Below, piece by piece: positions 25,625-37,480 of a DNA stretch of 64,000 nucleotides. The stretch lies in assembly GCA_013396915.1 (NCBI GenBank), contig VWZL01000284.1, positions 43,276 to 107,275 on the forward strand, read 5' to 3'. Both the position numbers and the translations under genes were made by a program. Within the stretch, counting starts at the first letter, position 1, and each line of letters begins with the position of its first letter. Below the pieces are notes generated by a model, which had not been told where the DNA came from, ran no database searches, and saw only the letters and a list, made by a program, of their open reading frames with translations. Origin of the DNA: Stercorarius parasiticus (taxonomy: Eukaryota; Chordata; Aves; Charadriiformes; Stercorariidae).

Positions 25625-26168
25625 TATAGAATCACAGGACGGTTTGGGTTGGAAGGGACCTTAAAGATCATCCCATTCCAACCCCCCTGCCCTGGGCAGG
25701 GACACCTCCCACCAGACCAGGTTGCTCCAAGCCCCGTCCAACCTGGCCTTGAACACCTCCAGGGATGGGGCAGCCACAGCTTCTCTGGGCAACCTGGGCC
25801 AGGGGCTCACCGCCCTCACAGCAAAGAATTTCTTCCTGAGATCTCGTCTAAATCTACTCTCTTCCAGTTTAAAGGTGACAAGGACGCCATCCTATCGCTA
25901 TGTGCCCTTGTAAAACGTCCCTCCCCAGCTTTCTTGTAGGCCCCCTTTAGGTACTGGAGGGTCACTATAAGGTCTCCCCAGAGCCTTCTCTTCTCCAGGC
26001 TGAACAACCCCAACTCGCTCGGCCTGTCTTAGTAGGAGAGGTGCTCCAGCCCTTGGATCATCTTTGTTGGCCTCCTCTGGCCCCGCTCCAACAGGTCCAT
26101 GTCCTTCTTGTGCTGAGGGCTCCAGAGCTGGACACAGTACTCCAGGTGGGGTCTCACCAGAGCAGAGT
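25625..26168 (-). mobile_element. CR1 LINE 3' end, type B
   Basis: The plus strand opens with tatagaatcacagg and ggttggaagggacctta, then the type B stretch cctgccctgggcaggg. It ends at the complement of ctctgctctggtgagacccc near 26168. The minus strand carries a broken ORF2 C-terminus, with a small insertion around 25870-25890 relative to the other B copies. Confidence 0.94.
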
Positions 26169-29100
26169 AGATATGTACCTTGGAGGTACATAGTAGGTAT
26201 GATACCTACCTGTCCTCTGAGATGCTTTTGCATCTAGGGCACCTTCCTTCCAGGCCATCTCTGCTCAGACGCCTGAAGGATGTGATGGTGATGAGGTGGT
26301 TGATTGCTCCAACTCTACCCATGTTGTCTTCCTGTTCCTTGTGCTCCTACTTTGCTTGTTGTCTCATGTTTTATCTTCTGGTGACGTGCGCTTTGGGCCA
26401 TCCTGAGCAGGGTTTGGATGGCAGAGTGGGGTTCTGCTCCAACATAACTTAACAAAATATGGAAAATATGCATAATAGCAGTGATGGGTCCTGGCCCATG
26501 TAGACTCCCACGCCCCTTCTTTGCTCAGTTGCCAACCCCCCGAGGGGTGGCTGCTTGGCAGGTGGAGAAATTGGTCCAGGTTCTCCTGTGTAGTGACGCA
26601 GAGTGGGTGGAAAGGAGAGGGGAAGGCAGCTGGGGCTGCTGGTAGGAGACTGAGAAGCTTTGTGGAGAGAAAGAGCAGGCACACGACGCCAGTGAAGAAA
26701 CAGTGTGGGAAGGGTTCGGAGCAGACAGCCCTTACAGGTAGCAAGGAAGGGGACATCTTTGCAATGCCTTTACCACCCTCAGCAGGCGTGGGCGCCTTGT
26801 GGGGACAGCTCTCTTGGGGACTTTCTTTCCTTGTTTCATTCTTCTAGGCAGTCCGAAAGCCCAAATGATCTTGAAATCCCAGCTCTTTCCCCAAGGCGGG
26901 TTTAAAGGCCCACTCATGGGATTAGCATGGTGTTCTGCTCCCCTTTATCAAGGTACGGGTGTAAGCACAAATGGTTTCCCGGGTTGTGCACCAAACAGGA
27001 GGTGTTCTGGCACAAGCAGCACCAAATCTGGAGCAGTTATGGGCCCTGAGGCTGCGACTGAGGAGATGATGCAGATCAGCCCAGGCAAAGCAAAGAAGAG
27101 CTGGAAGGGGGCGTTAGCAGTAAATGGCTGCATTCCTACGTCACTTCTAGAGAAGTGGTAGCTCATAGGATTCTGGCTTATCCTGGCAGGAAAAGGTCCA
27201 CGCAGACTCCAGCAAGGTGCCTGGACCAACCGTGTGTTCAATGATTGGTTTAATAATTGGATTTTGGAGTTTGAGGGATGCCTGTGGTTGATGGAGGGGG
27301 GATGGCAGTGTGTAGGAAGGGATGCTGAAGGACTGGTGGTAGTTTGGTCTCAGAAGTGCCCAGGAGGAGAAGGAGCTGTAGCAGCTCACAAAGAGAAAAG
27401 CAGCATTTCTCTGGTGTCGGAATTGATGTGGGGCTCAGGGGACGAACCAGAAGCAGACGGGGACTGCCAAGGTCCCCAGCAGGCTGGGCTGGACTCTGCA
27501 GCCCTGCTCGGCACCCACGCCGTCCTGTTCCTTCCTACTGCCGCACAAAAACAAGCCATAAATAGCTGCGGGGTGGAAGGGGAAGGAACTGGATATAAGG
27601 TGAATGAGCTGATCGTAAAGCTGGAGTAATCTCTTTTTCGCATGTGCCCTGTGATGAATGAGCATTTGTTCGGGCCGGGGAAGTGACACCCCCCTGCCTG
27701 GGGGAGAGCAGGCAGGAGCCGGTGCCTCTGCCTGCTGCCGTGCCAGCGAGGACTTAACCTCTGTGTCCACAGGAGCATCCTGTCCTGGGCGTCGGCCTGC
27801 CCTCACCAAACCAGAGCAATTCATAACGGCTTGGCAGCCCCTTCTGCTGCCGAAAGAGATTTACTGTCCAGTGTGGACTCATTTTAATTACTGCCAGCAC
27901 TTAGGGGTCTTTATCTGTCTTCCTTTACCCATAGGGATGCCGTCAGTTTTGATAGCTAAGCTGGAATTAAGCTGATGATCCATAAAGTAGGGCCACCCTT
28001 TGGCCGATAATTCACTGCTGTCACCGGCTTCTTTGTGCTATCAGGAGAGTGACCAGGAAAACTGATTTACTGGTAGCTGAGAGCCATTCCTCTGGAGCCT
28101 GTGAAGACAGTAAAGGGGGTCCTGCTGCGCTGGTGGACCCTGAGTGACGCAGGGTAGGTATTTTTCCTATTCCAGGAGGTGGTATTTTGAGTGCTAGAAA
28201 TAAAGACTAAAGCGTTTTTACGGCTGAAGAGCCACAATATAAACTCAGAGCTGTGGTTCACCCCTTTTGGCACCCATTGCCATGGGCTGGTGTGGAGCCC
28301 CAGAGCAGGACTGACCCAAGAGCGGTGCTTGGGGAGGGTGTCCCGGGGCCATCCCTTGCACCCCCTGCCCGGAGCAGGCACACCATGCTGCCTGGGGCTT
28401 GGTCCACCAAGTAGTACTGCTTCAGTGGTACAAATCCCAAGACATCTTGAAGCAGGCAGCACGGGGAAGTGCATAACTTGCTTTTAGAGCAGCTGATAAA
28501 ACAGCTGACGTGCCCAACTCCTTGTTGTTCCGAGGACTGAAAATGACTTTTCCAGCTCCAAAGCCTGCTTCCACTTTATTAACATTTGATTAGCGATCGC
28601 TCCTTGTTGTGCTGAGCTTGAAATAGGAGTACAATTAGGAACAGGTTTCTCCTCTGCCAAGTCGGCGCTGCCAAGGTGCATCCAACTGGAAGGGCCATAA
28701 GGAAACCACAGTTCAGGTGTCTTCCTGCCAAAAGGGGCTCTTCTGTCCGTGGGCTAATGTTGTGGTCGGAAGGGCTACGATGCCTGTCTGTACCCACGCT
28801 CACTCGCTCTTGCAAGACTGAAGTACAAATCCTGGTATTTACGGACGTTTTTGGAGTTTTAAATGTCCTTATTTTTAAATGGCATTTGGTGCTCAGTGCC
28901 AGGGAACACTGAGTTTTTTCTGTAATATGCGTTGCATTTCGTTGCCGCCCAAGAGGGGGAAAGCTCTCTAGAGCGTGGAAAGAAGCAAGTGAAAACGATG
29001 CTGTTGATGTTGCCTTGAGTTTCTGCTTGCACACGTTCTTGTGCCACCAAGGCCCCCGTCCACAGACAGGATAAACCCAGTGGATTTGGGAAATAGGAAA

Positions 29101-32100
29101 GTGGAGTGGAGGGCACCAGCGAATCTCATGGTGAGGGTTGGTTAAATAATACAGAAAGTATTTGCTAATAAAAGATAATTTTTTCCATGCTATTTCCAGG
29201 GCTAATAAGCAGAGGAAGTGGAGAGAATTGATTCTCCTGTTGCATGCTTGTGTATGATCAGGCCACAAAATTCAAAACACATGAGTTTTTGAAAAGTCCA
29301 CAACTCCAGCCTGTTAAAATGGGTTCCTTTCCCCGATTCTTGCTTGCAATCAGATAATGACCTTCGTAAGCAAAACAACCCCAGCTGTATTTCATAATGG
29401 GAATATACTTCTGTACATTGTAATGAGCTGTTAACAGGGAACAGTATCGTGTGAAAATCTGCACGTTTCCCATGATGCTGCCCTGATTTAAAAGCCATCC
29501 ATAAATTATTCAGTATTGCAGATTTCAAGGTCAGGATTGGCCATGAGATCTGGTTTTTCTTCCCTAAAAACAATGTTTTCAGCAGGCTGGAATTTAAAAT
29601 AGAAAAATCTGACCTGTGTTGGGACCCCGAAAGCGCGTGGCCGGAGCTGGCGGCTTGTGTGACGTGAAGGGAAATAACACCTTTGATCCTCCAAAACTCT
29701 TTCTTACCGAAGGAAGGCATCCCAAGTTCTGCAGCCAGTCCTGAGCTGGTGGGTTTGGTTGAGTTTTGAAAGATTTCTAGCAGAGCCAGGGACGGGTTTT
29801 CGTTGCTGGGTCCAGTTCCCAGGATGCCCTTCCTGATGCCAGGCCACGGCTGGGGATCCAGAGGAGTTTCTGCACCAGGGCACTTCTTCTGCTGGATGTG
29901 AATACTTGATTATTAAGCCTATATTACAATCCTGAATATTATTTTAGCTGCAAGTTCAGTCTCCATCCTCTCCAGCTTTTTAGGTTTGATCGTATTCCAG
30001 AGGCTTACTAAAAACATGCAAAGAATTTCAGCAAAACTCTGTGGAACACTTTTATTAAATTCTTTCAGTCATGCAAGCTAAATTAAATGACAGCTCTGTC
30101 CACCAAAAGATTACAAATATCAATCAGGCTTCTCCCCTAAACTCATGAAGGAATTAAATGTTTTTCTAAAAGTCTTCTGTTCCCCTTAATAATCTGTTTG
30201 GCTGTTCTCTTTACTTTACATATTTTTGAAGTATGTTGAAAGGGATGATTTCTGCCCTAAAGGAGCACAGTGCTTGTAGCTCGCTGCCGATATTTTATCT
30301 GAATTTGTGGGCACAATTTTTGGTATTGCTCAAATTGATATTTGTAATACCGCGGGCGTAGTTTCCAAAAGGAGAAAACAGCTATGAAACTACAGTCCAA
30401 GGAACACAATGCTGATTTCTTTTCGGAGACAGGAGATTAATGATAAAAAGTGTGTTGCAGCTCTCACTGTTTACGTTAAAATTGGAAAAACAAGACCAGG
30501 TGGCTCAGTGGGCTGGTGGGACGGTGAGCTCTGAGTAAAGTGGTTATAAAGAATGAGGAGTTATAAAGATTTCAACATACGGTGGCCCATCCAAATCCAG
30601 CTGAGTCATTACCCCACGTTGCTGCATCTGTTTTTGTCTGGTCACTGTACAGTTATGAGTAATTGTGTAAATCACGCTGGGATGCCCTGGGGAGCTTTCC
30701 TTGCAGAAAGGCTCAGCGCACCGTTCCCATCTGCCTTGTTTTTTAAGATGCAGGGAGACCGCAGGACAAGCCAAGCAACCAAGATGCGTATGGAGACCAG
30801 CCGGGGCTGCCGGCGTCCCTCGCGACAACGCGGAGGTAGCGCAGCACTGCCCGCCCTACCCCTCTTGGAGGGTCACAATTTAAAAGGGATGAGATTGGAA
30901 ATAAAGCTGATGCACGATGGAGCTTGTAGTCAGGACCAAAGGGGCTGTGGCCCAGGTGTTTCCTGCCATGGTGGTCTTTTCCAACCGAAATGATTGTACG
31001 GTGGTTGTGCCGATGGGAGATGAATGCCCTGCAGACACCTCAGAGGTGTGCGCGTGTGCACGGCCTCCCACAATTAGTGCTCTAGTTTACACTGGGTACA
31101 TTACAGTGTATTTTTGCCATTATGGTTTAGCAAAGAAGAGCAGATACGACTGTAAACTCTTACGGTTGGATGAATTGTGATTAAGTTAAAGCTATGTCAC
31201 TGTTACATACTACTTTAGCGATTGCCGAACTATGTATTTTCCTGCCTCTTACCATAGGCTTTAAACCACAGGACATGAATAAACTGTAATGTTAGGGTAC
31301 AGTCGGCTCCACTTGCTATTTAAGGATGGGGAATCTATGTTCAGTCCACCAAGTATAATTTCATAAAGTGCGCAGACCATCGGGGAGGTTGTATAATGGT
31401 CAATGAGCTGGACTGTGGCCACTGCTCCGGCTGAAGCCGAGGCGTCCGACAGCATTCCCGGGTCTGGCTACACAGATGGAGCAGGGTGGGATTTCTTCTA
31501 ACGGTGCCACTAGGCTTTGTGTCGCAGGCTTCGTTTCTCCCGGAGCCATCTGCAAAATGTGACTGATGGAACCTCCCTGTGGTTCTCAGCAGCTGGGGAG
31601 CGCGTGGCCGAGGATGAGGCTTTTGTCCTGGAAAAGGATGGAGCAGCGTGGCGCAGGGATGTCACGTTCACTCCATCCGAAGTCGGGGCCCGCATGGCAT
31701 TTCTCAAAAAGTTCCCATTTTATTGTGACTACAAAGGCGAAGAAATTAAGCTGCTAATTTATGATGTGCCAAGAAAAAAAGTAGTAATACAAGAAATGCT
31801 TAGTAATTTTAGTGTTTGAAAACGTACAATTGAAAAATCCTGATTTTCCCCTGCCCCATGCTGAGCTTATTAAATCTGAAAATATCCTAAAGCTTAATTC
31901 TCTCTGCCAGAAAGTTCCTCTGCTTTTTTGGGTGAATAATGAAAGTTGTGCCTCTGAGCTGCGCAGTGGGGTCCCTCTCGGCTGGCTTGCTCCATCCCTT
32001 GGATGCAGTGGAGTCAGCATCCTGCCGATCAGGAGTGAGCATCCTGCCTCTGGGCGGTCACAGGCACCTTCCACCGTGATGGGCTCGGTTTTTTTAGCAA

Positions 32101-33294
32101 TGGGTTTGAACTGATGTGTGTTGTAATTAGTTGCTGTGGGGGGGAGTCCCTCGTTACACGTTGAGGTGATAGAGTCTGTGCCGAGGACTGCTGGTAGCTG
32201 TGGGCTTCGTTTGGAGGAGAGAAATACAAGTTATTTGTATTATGGGCTTAAAGGCTTGAGGAGTTGGCGTGTTTGGTTCCTTGGCGAGGTCTGCCCCATG
32301 CTACCCCCAAGCGCTGCATTTGCCTTTTTTTTTTTTCAATCGTTTGTTGGGTTTTTTTGTGCTTACGCCATATTCTGGGAAAGGCCTGTAAATGTCCGAA
32401 TAAAATTCCTGAAAAGTGAACTTAACTGGTCAGAACCAAAGCCTGCTGAAGGCCAAGGAAAAGCATCCCCTGGGTTTTTGGGGAGGTGAGCTGCGTTTTG
32501 GTTCCTAACGTGGATGTGGGACCCGGCACACTGTCACGCCGGCTGGAATTTTGCACGTGCCAAGGAGAGGTTTGCCGCGTTGTTTGATGCAGCCGGGAAT
32601 CCGAAGGGGTCTCACGTCAAGCCATTTGTTTTTCATTATGTTGTGCTCCTCTAATATAAATACTAAGGTATGTGGACATTGCCGTGGACAGAGCAAGCCA
32701 GATGCCGAAAGCATTCCTCAAAGGCTGTATAAACTTCAGCAGCTAAATATTTTAGAAACTGTTTTCTAAGGCTCGCTTAATAGTTTAAAAATATAACCTA
32801 GATTCCAGATATTAAAAAATGCCTTGAAAAGCACGCATATTGCTGCAATAGATGGAACTAACTAAACCCCTGAAGTATGCGGAAAGCTCCCATTTTGCAA
32901 TATCTTCTCTGTTACTTATCCTTTTCATTATTTTTTTTTTGGTGCTGAGATTAAATTCAAGAAGGCTTTTAACAGCAGAGTGGTAGTGATAGAAATTTTC
33001 AGCATATATTAACCGGCTGACTCACACTTTTTCAAAGTGGATCTGGGTTTATGATGAAATAGCTGGCTGCTTTCAGCAACAGCAGAATCAGAAAAGTCAG
33101 CGGGAAGAGAAAGCCGATTGCTTAAAATGTGTCTCATCACTCCGTGGGCTGCGGGGGGGCAGTGTGGGGAGCTCCCACCCGTGTTCGGAAACCAGCCCTG
33201 ACCCCACGCTCGGTGCAGGTATTTGAATCCCCGTCTCAGGGGTGTGCAACCCGTCACCGTTAGTTAGGGCTCGGCTTTAAGTTAGTTGGGACTC
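26169..33294. other. GPC3 intronic sequence, no gene seen
   Basis: About 7.1 kb without a clear CR1 or gene. AT-rich stretches lie at 29880-30480 and 32740-33000. A T run is at 32326-32337. An open frame at 31517-31819 is rejected below. A possible CR1 tail remnant is noted at 30958-30998. Confidence 0.7.
30958..30998 (+). mobile_element. Possible eroded CR1 3' tail
   Basis: The words ggtggtcttttccaaccgaa and atgattgtacg resemble the CR1 3' end of the type seen at 23020-23067 (ctcttccaaccaaaatgatt). It is short and diverged, so chance similarity cannot be excluded. Confidence 0.35.
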
Positions 33295-33731
33295 AATGAT
33301 CGGAGGGCTGGAGCCCCTCTGCTGTGAGGACAGGCTGAGAGAGTTGGTGGTGTTCAGCCTGGAGAAGAGAAGGCTCCGGGGAGACCTTAGAGCCCCTTCC
33401 AGTCCCTGAAGGGGGCCTACAGGAAGGATGGGGAGGGACTCTGGATCGGGGTGTGTAATGACAGGATGAAGGGTAACGTTTTCAAACTGAAGGAGGGGAG
33501 ATTTAGATTGGATATCAGGAAGAAATTCTTTGCTGTGAGGGTGGTGAGCCCCTGGCCCAGGTTGCCCAGAGAAGCTGTGGCTGCCCCATCCCTGGAGGTG
33601 TTCAAGGCCAGGCTGGATGGGGCTTGGAGCAACCTGGTCTGGTGGGAGGTGTCCCTGCCCAGGGCAGGGGGGTTGGAATGGGGTGATCTTTAAGGTCCCT
33701 TCCAACCCAAACCATTCTGTCATTCTGTGAT
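33295..33731 (+). mobile_element. CR1 LINE 3' end, type B
   Basis: Starts at gatcggagggctggagcccc, continues with gaggacaggctgagagagtt, and ends with two attctgt tail units near 33731. The 3' part is type B. The plus strand still reads RFRLDIRKKFFAVRVVSPWP and RLPREAVAAPSLEVFKARLD without a stop, so this copy is among the least decayed here. It lies about 600 bp before the exon at 34331. Confidence 0.94.
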
Positions 33732-34330
33732 TTAAAACATCCTTTAAACTATCCTTTCATCGTGTTGCTTGGCTATCCCAAAAAGTAGCATCCTTTGCAC
33801 TTCAAGAGTGAGGAATGAAATTTTTTGGGGCGCCACACAGACCTGAGAGATCTGCCATTCCCTTTCACCTGTGTTGCTTCTCAGATGAGAGAGAGTCCTT
33901 GAAAACAGTGAGAATCCCTGAACAGAGTTTCCTCTTGCTACCGGTTTTTGCCCCATCTGGCCTAACTGTGGACATGTGTTTTGCAACCAACTCCAGAGCT
34001 TTGTTGGCACTGAGGTCTCACAGGGCTGGTAGATGTGGTCCAGCACCTGCGATGCTTGCCAGGCAGAAGCTGACGGGCAGAGTTACTCAATGTGTTTTTC
34101 CACCTCCTTTTGTTTCTTCCATTGAGGTTTTGTGTGCAGCTTTGGCCATGAATGAACCTGAGCTGGTCAGTGCTTTGACATGAGGAGTGCGATGGGGTCC
34201 TGTCCCATCGCCCTGGCTCCACTGAGCCCTGTCGCCCTCTTGTCACCCAGTCCCCCTGCGAGCATGGGATGAAGAGGTGGGGAGGGTGGAGGGAAGCTGT
34301 TGAATGACTGTGGCACCTCGTGTCTTTCAG
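33732..34330. other. GPC3 intron end before the stalk exon
   Basis: No repeat or gene recognised. It ends in tgtctttcag, the 3' splice site of the exon at 34331. Confidence 0.78.
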
Positions 34331-34484
34331 CTACTCAAAGGGATGGCTTTGCCCCGCCGAAAAACTCCAGGCAAAACCACAGAGGAGGAGGAGGAGAGCG
34401 GAGACTGTGACGATGAAGATGACTGTGGTGGAGGCTCCGGAGATGGAGAACTGCGAGTGAGGAACCAGCTCCGGTTCTTAGCAG
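34331..34484 (+). CDS. GPC3: Glypican-3 (GPC3) penultimate exon: acidic stalk with two heparan sulfate attachment sites
   Basis: This 154-bp exon encodes 51 codons plus one base. It starts LLKG, has a basic stretch (PRRK), a run of five Glu (codons 18-22), then ESGDCDDEDDCGGGSGDG and ends RVRNQLRFLA. The two Ser-Gly-Asp motifs (Ser codons 23 and 36, at 34397 and 34436), embedded in acidic residues, are the family's glycosaminoglycan attachment sites. The NQLRFLA end separates GPC3 from GPC5. The acceptor is tgtctttcag (34321-34330) and the donor gtgatg starts at 34485. The exon leaves phase 1, so a following exon beginning AA would give the Glu expected after FLA. The two serines are 13 residues apart, one fewer than in human GPC3 as I recall it. 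The GPI-signal exon is not found downstream in this window. Confidence 0.93.
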
Positions 34485-37269
34485 GTGATGGGGACGGTGG
34501 TCCCATGAGCTGTGCACCGCTGGGGGTTGTAGGTCTTGGTGATGGTGTGGGGAGCTGCTCTCTGGGGTTTGCTCAGCTCCACTCGCTGCAGGCACCACCG
34601 ATGCTCAGAGGCTGGTCACGCTTAGCATTGTGCCGGTTGGCCTCGGTGCAGCTGGAGAAGAAATGCCACTGCTTTTCCAGGTCAGTTTTGCAGAGGTGTG
34701 TTGAGGGAACCTATGGGAGAAGGCTTGAGACAGGTTGCAAACCTGCTGTAGGTCCAAGAGTCGCCCTCTCCTCTCCTTCCCACTGCTGCCCACACTCATG
34801 AGCTTAGAGATGAGCTTTTCTGCTTTCCAGAGGACATCAAAAAGTTGGTAAGGTTGGTTTGACCGCAGCAAACAATGGTTATTTCTGATCTAGGGTTTAG
34901 AGACCTGTGGTAATTTTTTACAGATAACTTGGGCTCATTTTTCAGAGGTGATGTAGGTACTCAGGAGCCTAAAATTGCGTTGCTTGCCTGTATGAGTCAT
35001 GTCTTCAGTTGCTTTGAAAACAGCTATGAGGCACTCCTAGTGCTTCGAGGCTACGTTGTTAATAAGGTGGTCCCTTGTCACCCATCGGGAGGAGAAGGCA
35101 AAGGACCGATTGTGACTTGGGCAGTCGCAAAGGCTGTTGGTGTGTGACCCTGACCCGCTAGCCACTGTCGTCCTCCTCCTGTCTCCGTGGAGCTCAGCAG
35201 CAGCGGCTGTTCTGCTCCTATCAGCAAGACCAGACTATTGGAGGCTGTGTCCGTCGTGGCTGAGTGGTGTCCGCTGGCCGTGAGTCTGCGGGCTGGAGCC
35301 TTGGCCCAATTAATGCTGGTTCCAATGCTACGCGTTGCTCTTTGAGAGACCAGACAACTGAACCTGGATAAAATCAGCTTTACAGCTTTGAAGTTTAAGA
35401 GGCAAATTTGGGCTCTTAAACGAAGCACAGATGTTTATAAATTCCCTTCCATTGGTCTGGGATAATTAAAATATCCTTAATGAAGTGAGAGCTGAAATAT
35501 TAAATGCCAGTTTCATATCAAAGATTATTGACACATTATGTAAAATACATAAAATACATGTATTCAAATATTGGGTAAGGGAAAGAAAAGACTTTTTAAG
35601 TCCTCCAATCCAAGTCTGAAAGAGAAATACAGAATTTGTAGAAGAATAAAATGTACTTTATTTCATCCAAGAACTAAATATCAAAGTGTACGTTAAAGAA
35701 ATACAGGTGATTCACATCGTCCTGAGTCGAGAGCAGAGATACGTGTTTCATTTTCCGTGATCTTTGTGTCACACCTTCCTGCTATTTTTAATGTGTTTCT
35801 AATTTCCTCTTATAGCCTCCCCCGTAATATCATCAGTGATCTCTGAAGCTGGGCATATAATCCTTTCTGGCTTTCTCCGTCTCTCTAGGCTAGTTTAATC
35901 ATTGTATTGATCTCCCCGACAACCCCTCTGTCTAGCAGTTTAGACCTCTCTTGTCACCGCGGTATGTGAACATGGAATAGGAAAAGAGTACTTGTCCTCC
36001 CTGGGCTGCTCTGCTGGAGGGTATTCGCTGCTGCCTTTGCTACAGCATGGGTAAATATTGACTTTAAAGCAGCGGTGGGGCATTGTATTCCCAGCAGGTT
36101 AAGTCTTTGAGGTTGCTCATGGCGTCCAACGCATCTTTCAGGCACCGGCTGGCCTCGGAGGACACGAGCTGTGCCATCACAGTGGCCGGGGAGACTTTCT
36201 GATGCTTCCTCACTTGCCCACGCCGTAACGCTCCTTTTTTGTATTTTGCTTTCGAGCAGAAAGGCAAAGCTGATCTGACAGTGACAGAATCCTATTTGGT
36301 TGGTATTGGATATAAACTGTGACTCTGTTTGAGTTTTATGTTGGAAACAAGCCCAGGAAAAGTTGCTGATGGTGTGGAAATACTCACTTTCAACATTTTT
36401 GAGAATTTTCTTTTTACTTTGAAAGGGTATTTTTCAATTAATTTTTTTTTCCATCATATCATATCACATGTACATAGCACGAAATAAAAGGGACCAGAAA
36501 CCATTCCACATTTCCCGTGCCCCCCCCGCTTTCCACAAATCCTAAATTTTAGGTTAGCATGCCGATTTGAAATAACGCCAGGCTTTAAAATCTGGAAATA
36601 CTTTGCAAAATGAACTTTTACATTTAGCATGGCTTTATCTCTCTCCTTCCCAAGGTGGTTACCCTGTAATAGAGGCAGAAAGGGCTGGGTTTGAGTTACT
36701 GGCTCTGGTTTTATCCCGTGCTGGATGCTCTGCAGTGTTACAGCAGGAACGTGGCTGGATGGCCAGGGGAAGATGTGTGTCGTAGCAGTGGGTTCAAACC
36801 CAAAACCCCCTTTGAGGGTGTTTGAGTGCCTCTGCCGACCCCGCAGTTGGGGAACACAGCTTAGGTGCTTAGCTTTCCTTTTCTTAGAGTCTTTGTTCAT
36901 CTGAGGAGGAAATTGCCTTGGCCCCGTGGTGGCAGCGGAGATCTCCTCCCTTGCGGAGGGTTTCCCAAGCCTTGCAGATGGATTTGGCCATGCCTTGAGG
37001 ACGAGGAGAGGTGGGCGCCTGGGACTGGTGCTGGGTTTGGCCATCGGTTGAGTTGCATTGGCAGAGTTTGCCACCTCCGAGGTCTTTGCATCTCTTGGAT
37101 GCAGTTGGAGTTTCTCCTCCTCGCCGGTGTGGGTGCCGCTGGTCCTAGCGGCTAACTGCAACCAGCTGCTCAGTACTGGCCTCACCAAGATGTCCCTCAG
37201 AATGTCTTGAAACCGTGGAGACAAAAAAAGAGCAAAAGGGAAAAAAAAACCAACCCAACAAGTCGGTCT

Positions 37270-37480
37270 TGAATACAGACTAGTTTTGATTTATCGCCTG
37301 TTGTATAAAATGTAACCTTTGTTTCCTATTTATAATGAGCCTGTAATAACTGGACAGTCAACTTAAACTTTAATGATTTAAACATACTTGTAAACTGTCA
37401 AGTCAAAAGTTTGCGAGTGACTATAAACATATGTTGGTGAGCGCTATATGCTAATAAATTCATTATTATGTTGCCCCAGT
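37270..37480. promoter_or_regulatory. Candidate conserved intronic regulatory element
   Basis: Inference only. A compact AT-rich block with taatga and taataa homeodomain-like cores, a ttgatttatcg word, ctataaacatatg and an E-box-like catatg. It has no repeat character and sits in the CR1-free part of the last intron. Conservation cannot be seen from one sequence. Confidence 0.22.

Noticed and set aside
31517..31819. 100-codon open frame with a globular-looking sequence
   Set aside because: No recognisable family, no clear splice sites in phase with GPC3, and no supporting neighbour.
13499..34484. GPC5 instead of GPC3
   Set aside because: The first exon shares KAQ, GN and EVK words with GPC5, but GPEPV, KHINQ, the second SGD site and NQLRFLA fit GPC3.
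36454..37224. 256-codon open frame on the minus strand
   Set aside because: Starts with TTG rather than ATG, has no recognisable domain and mixed low-complexity composition. Probably chance, though a conservation test would decide.
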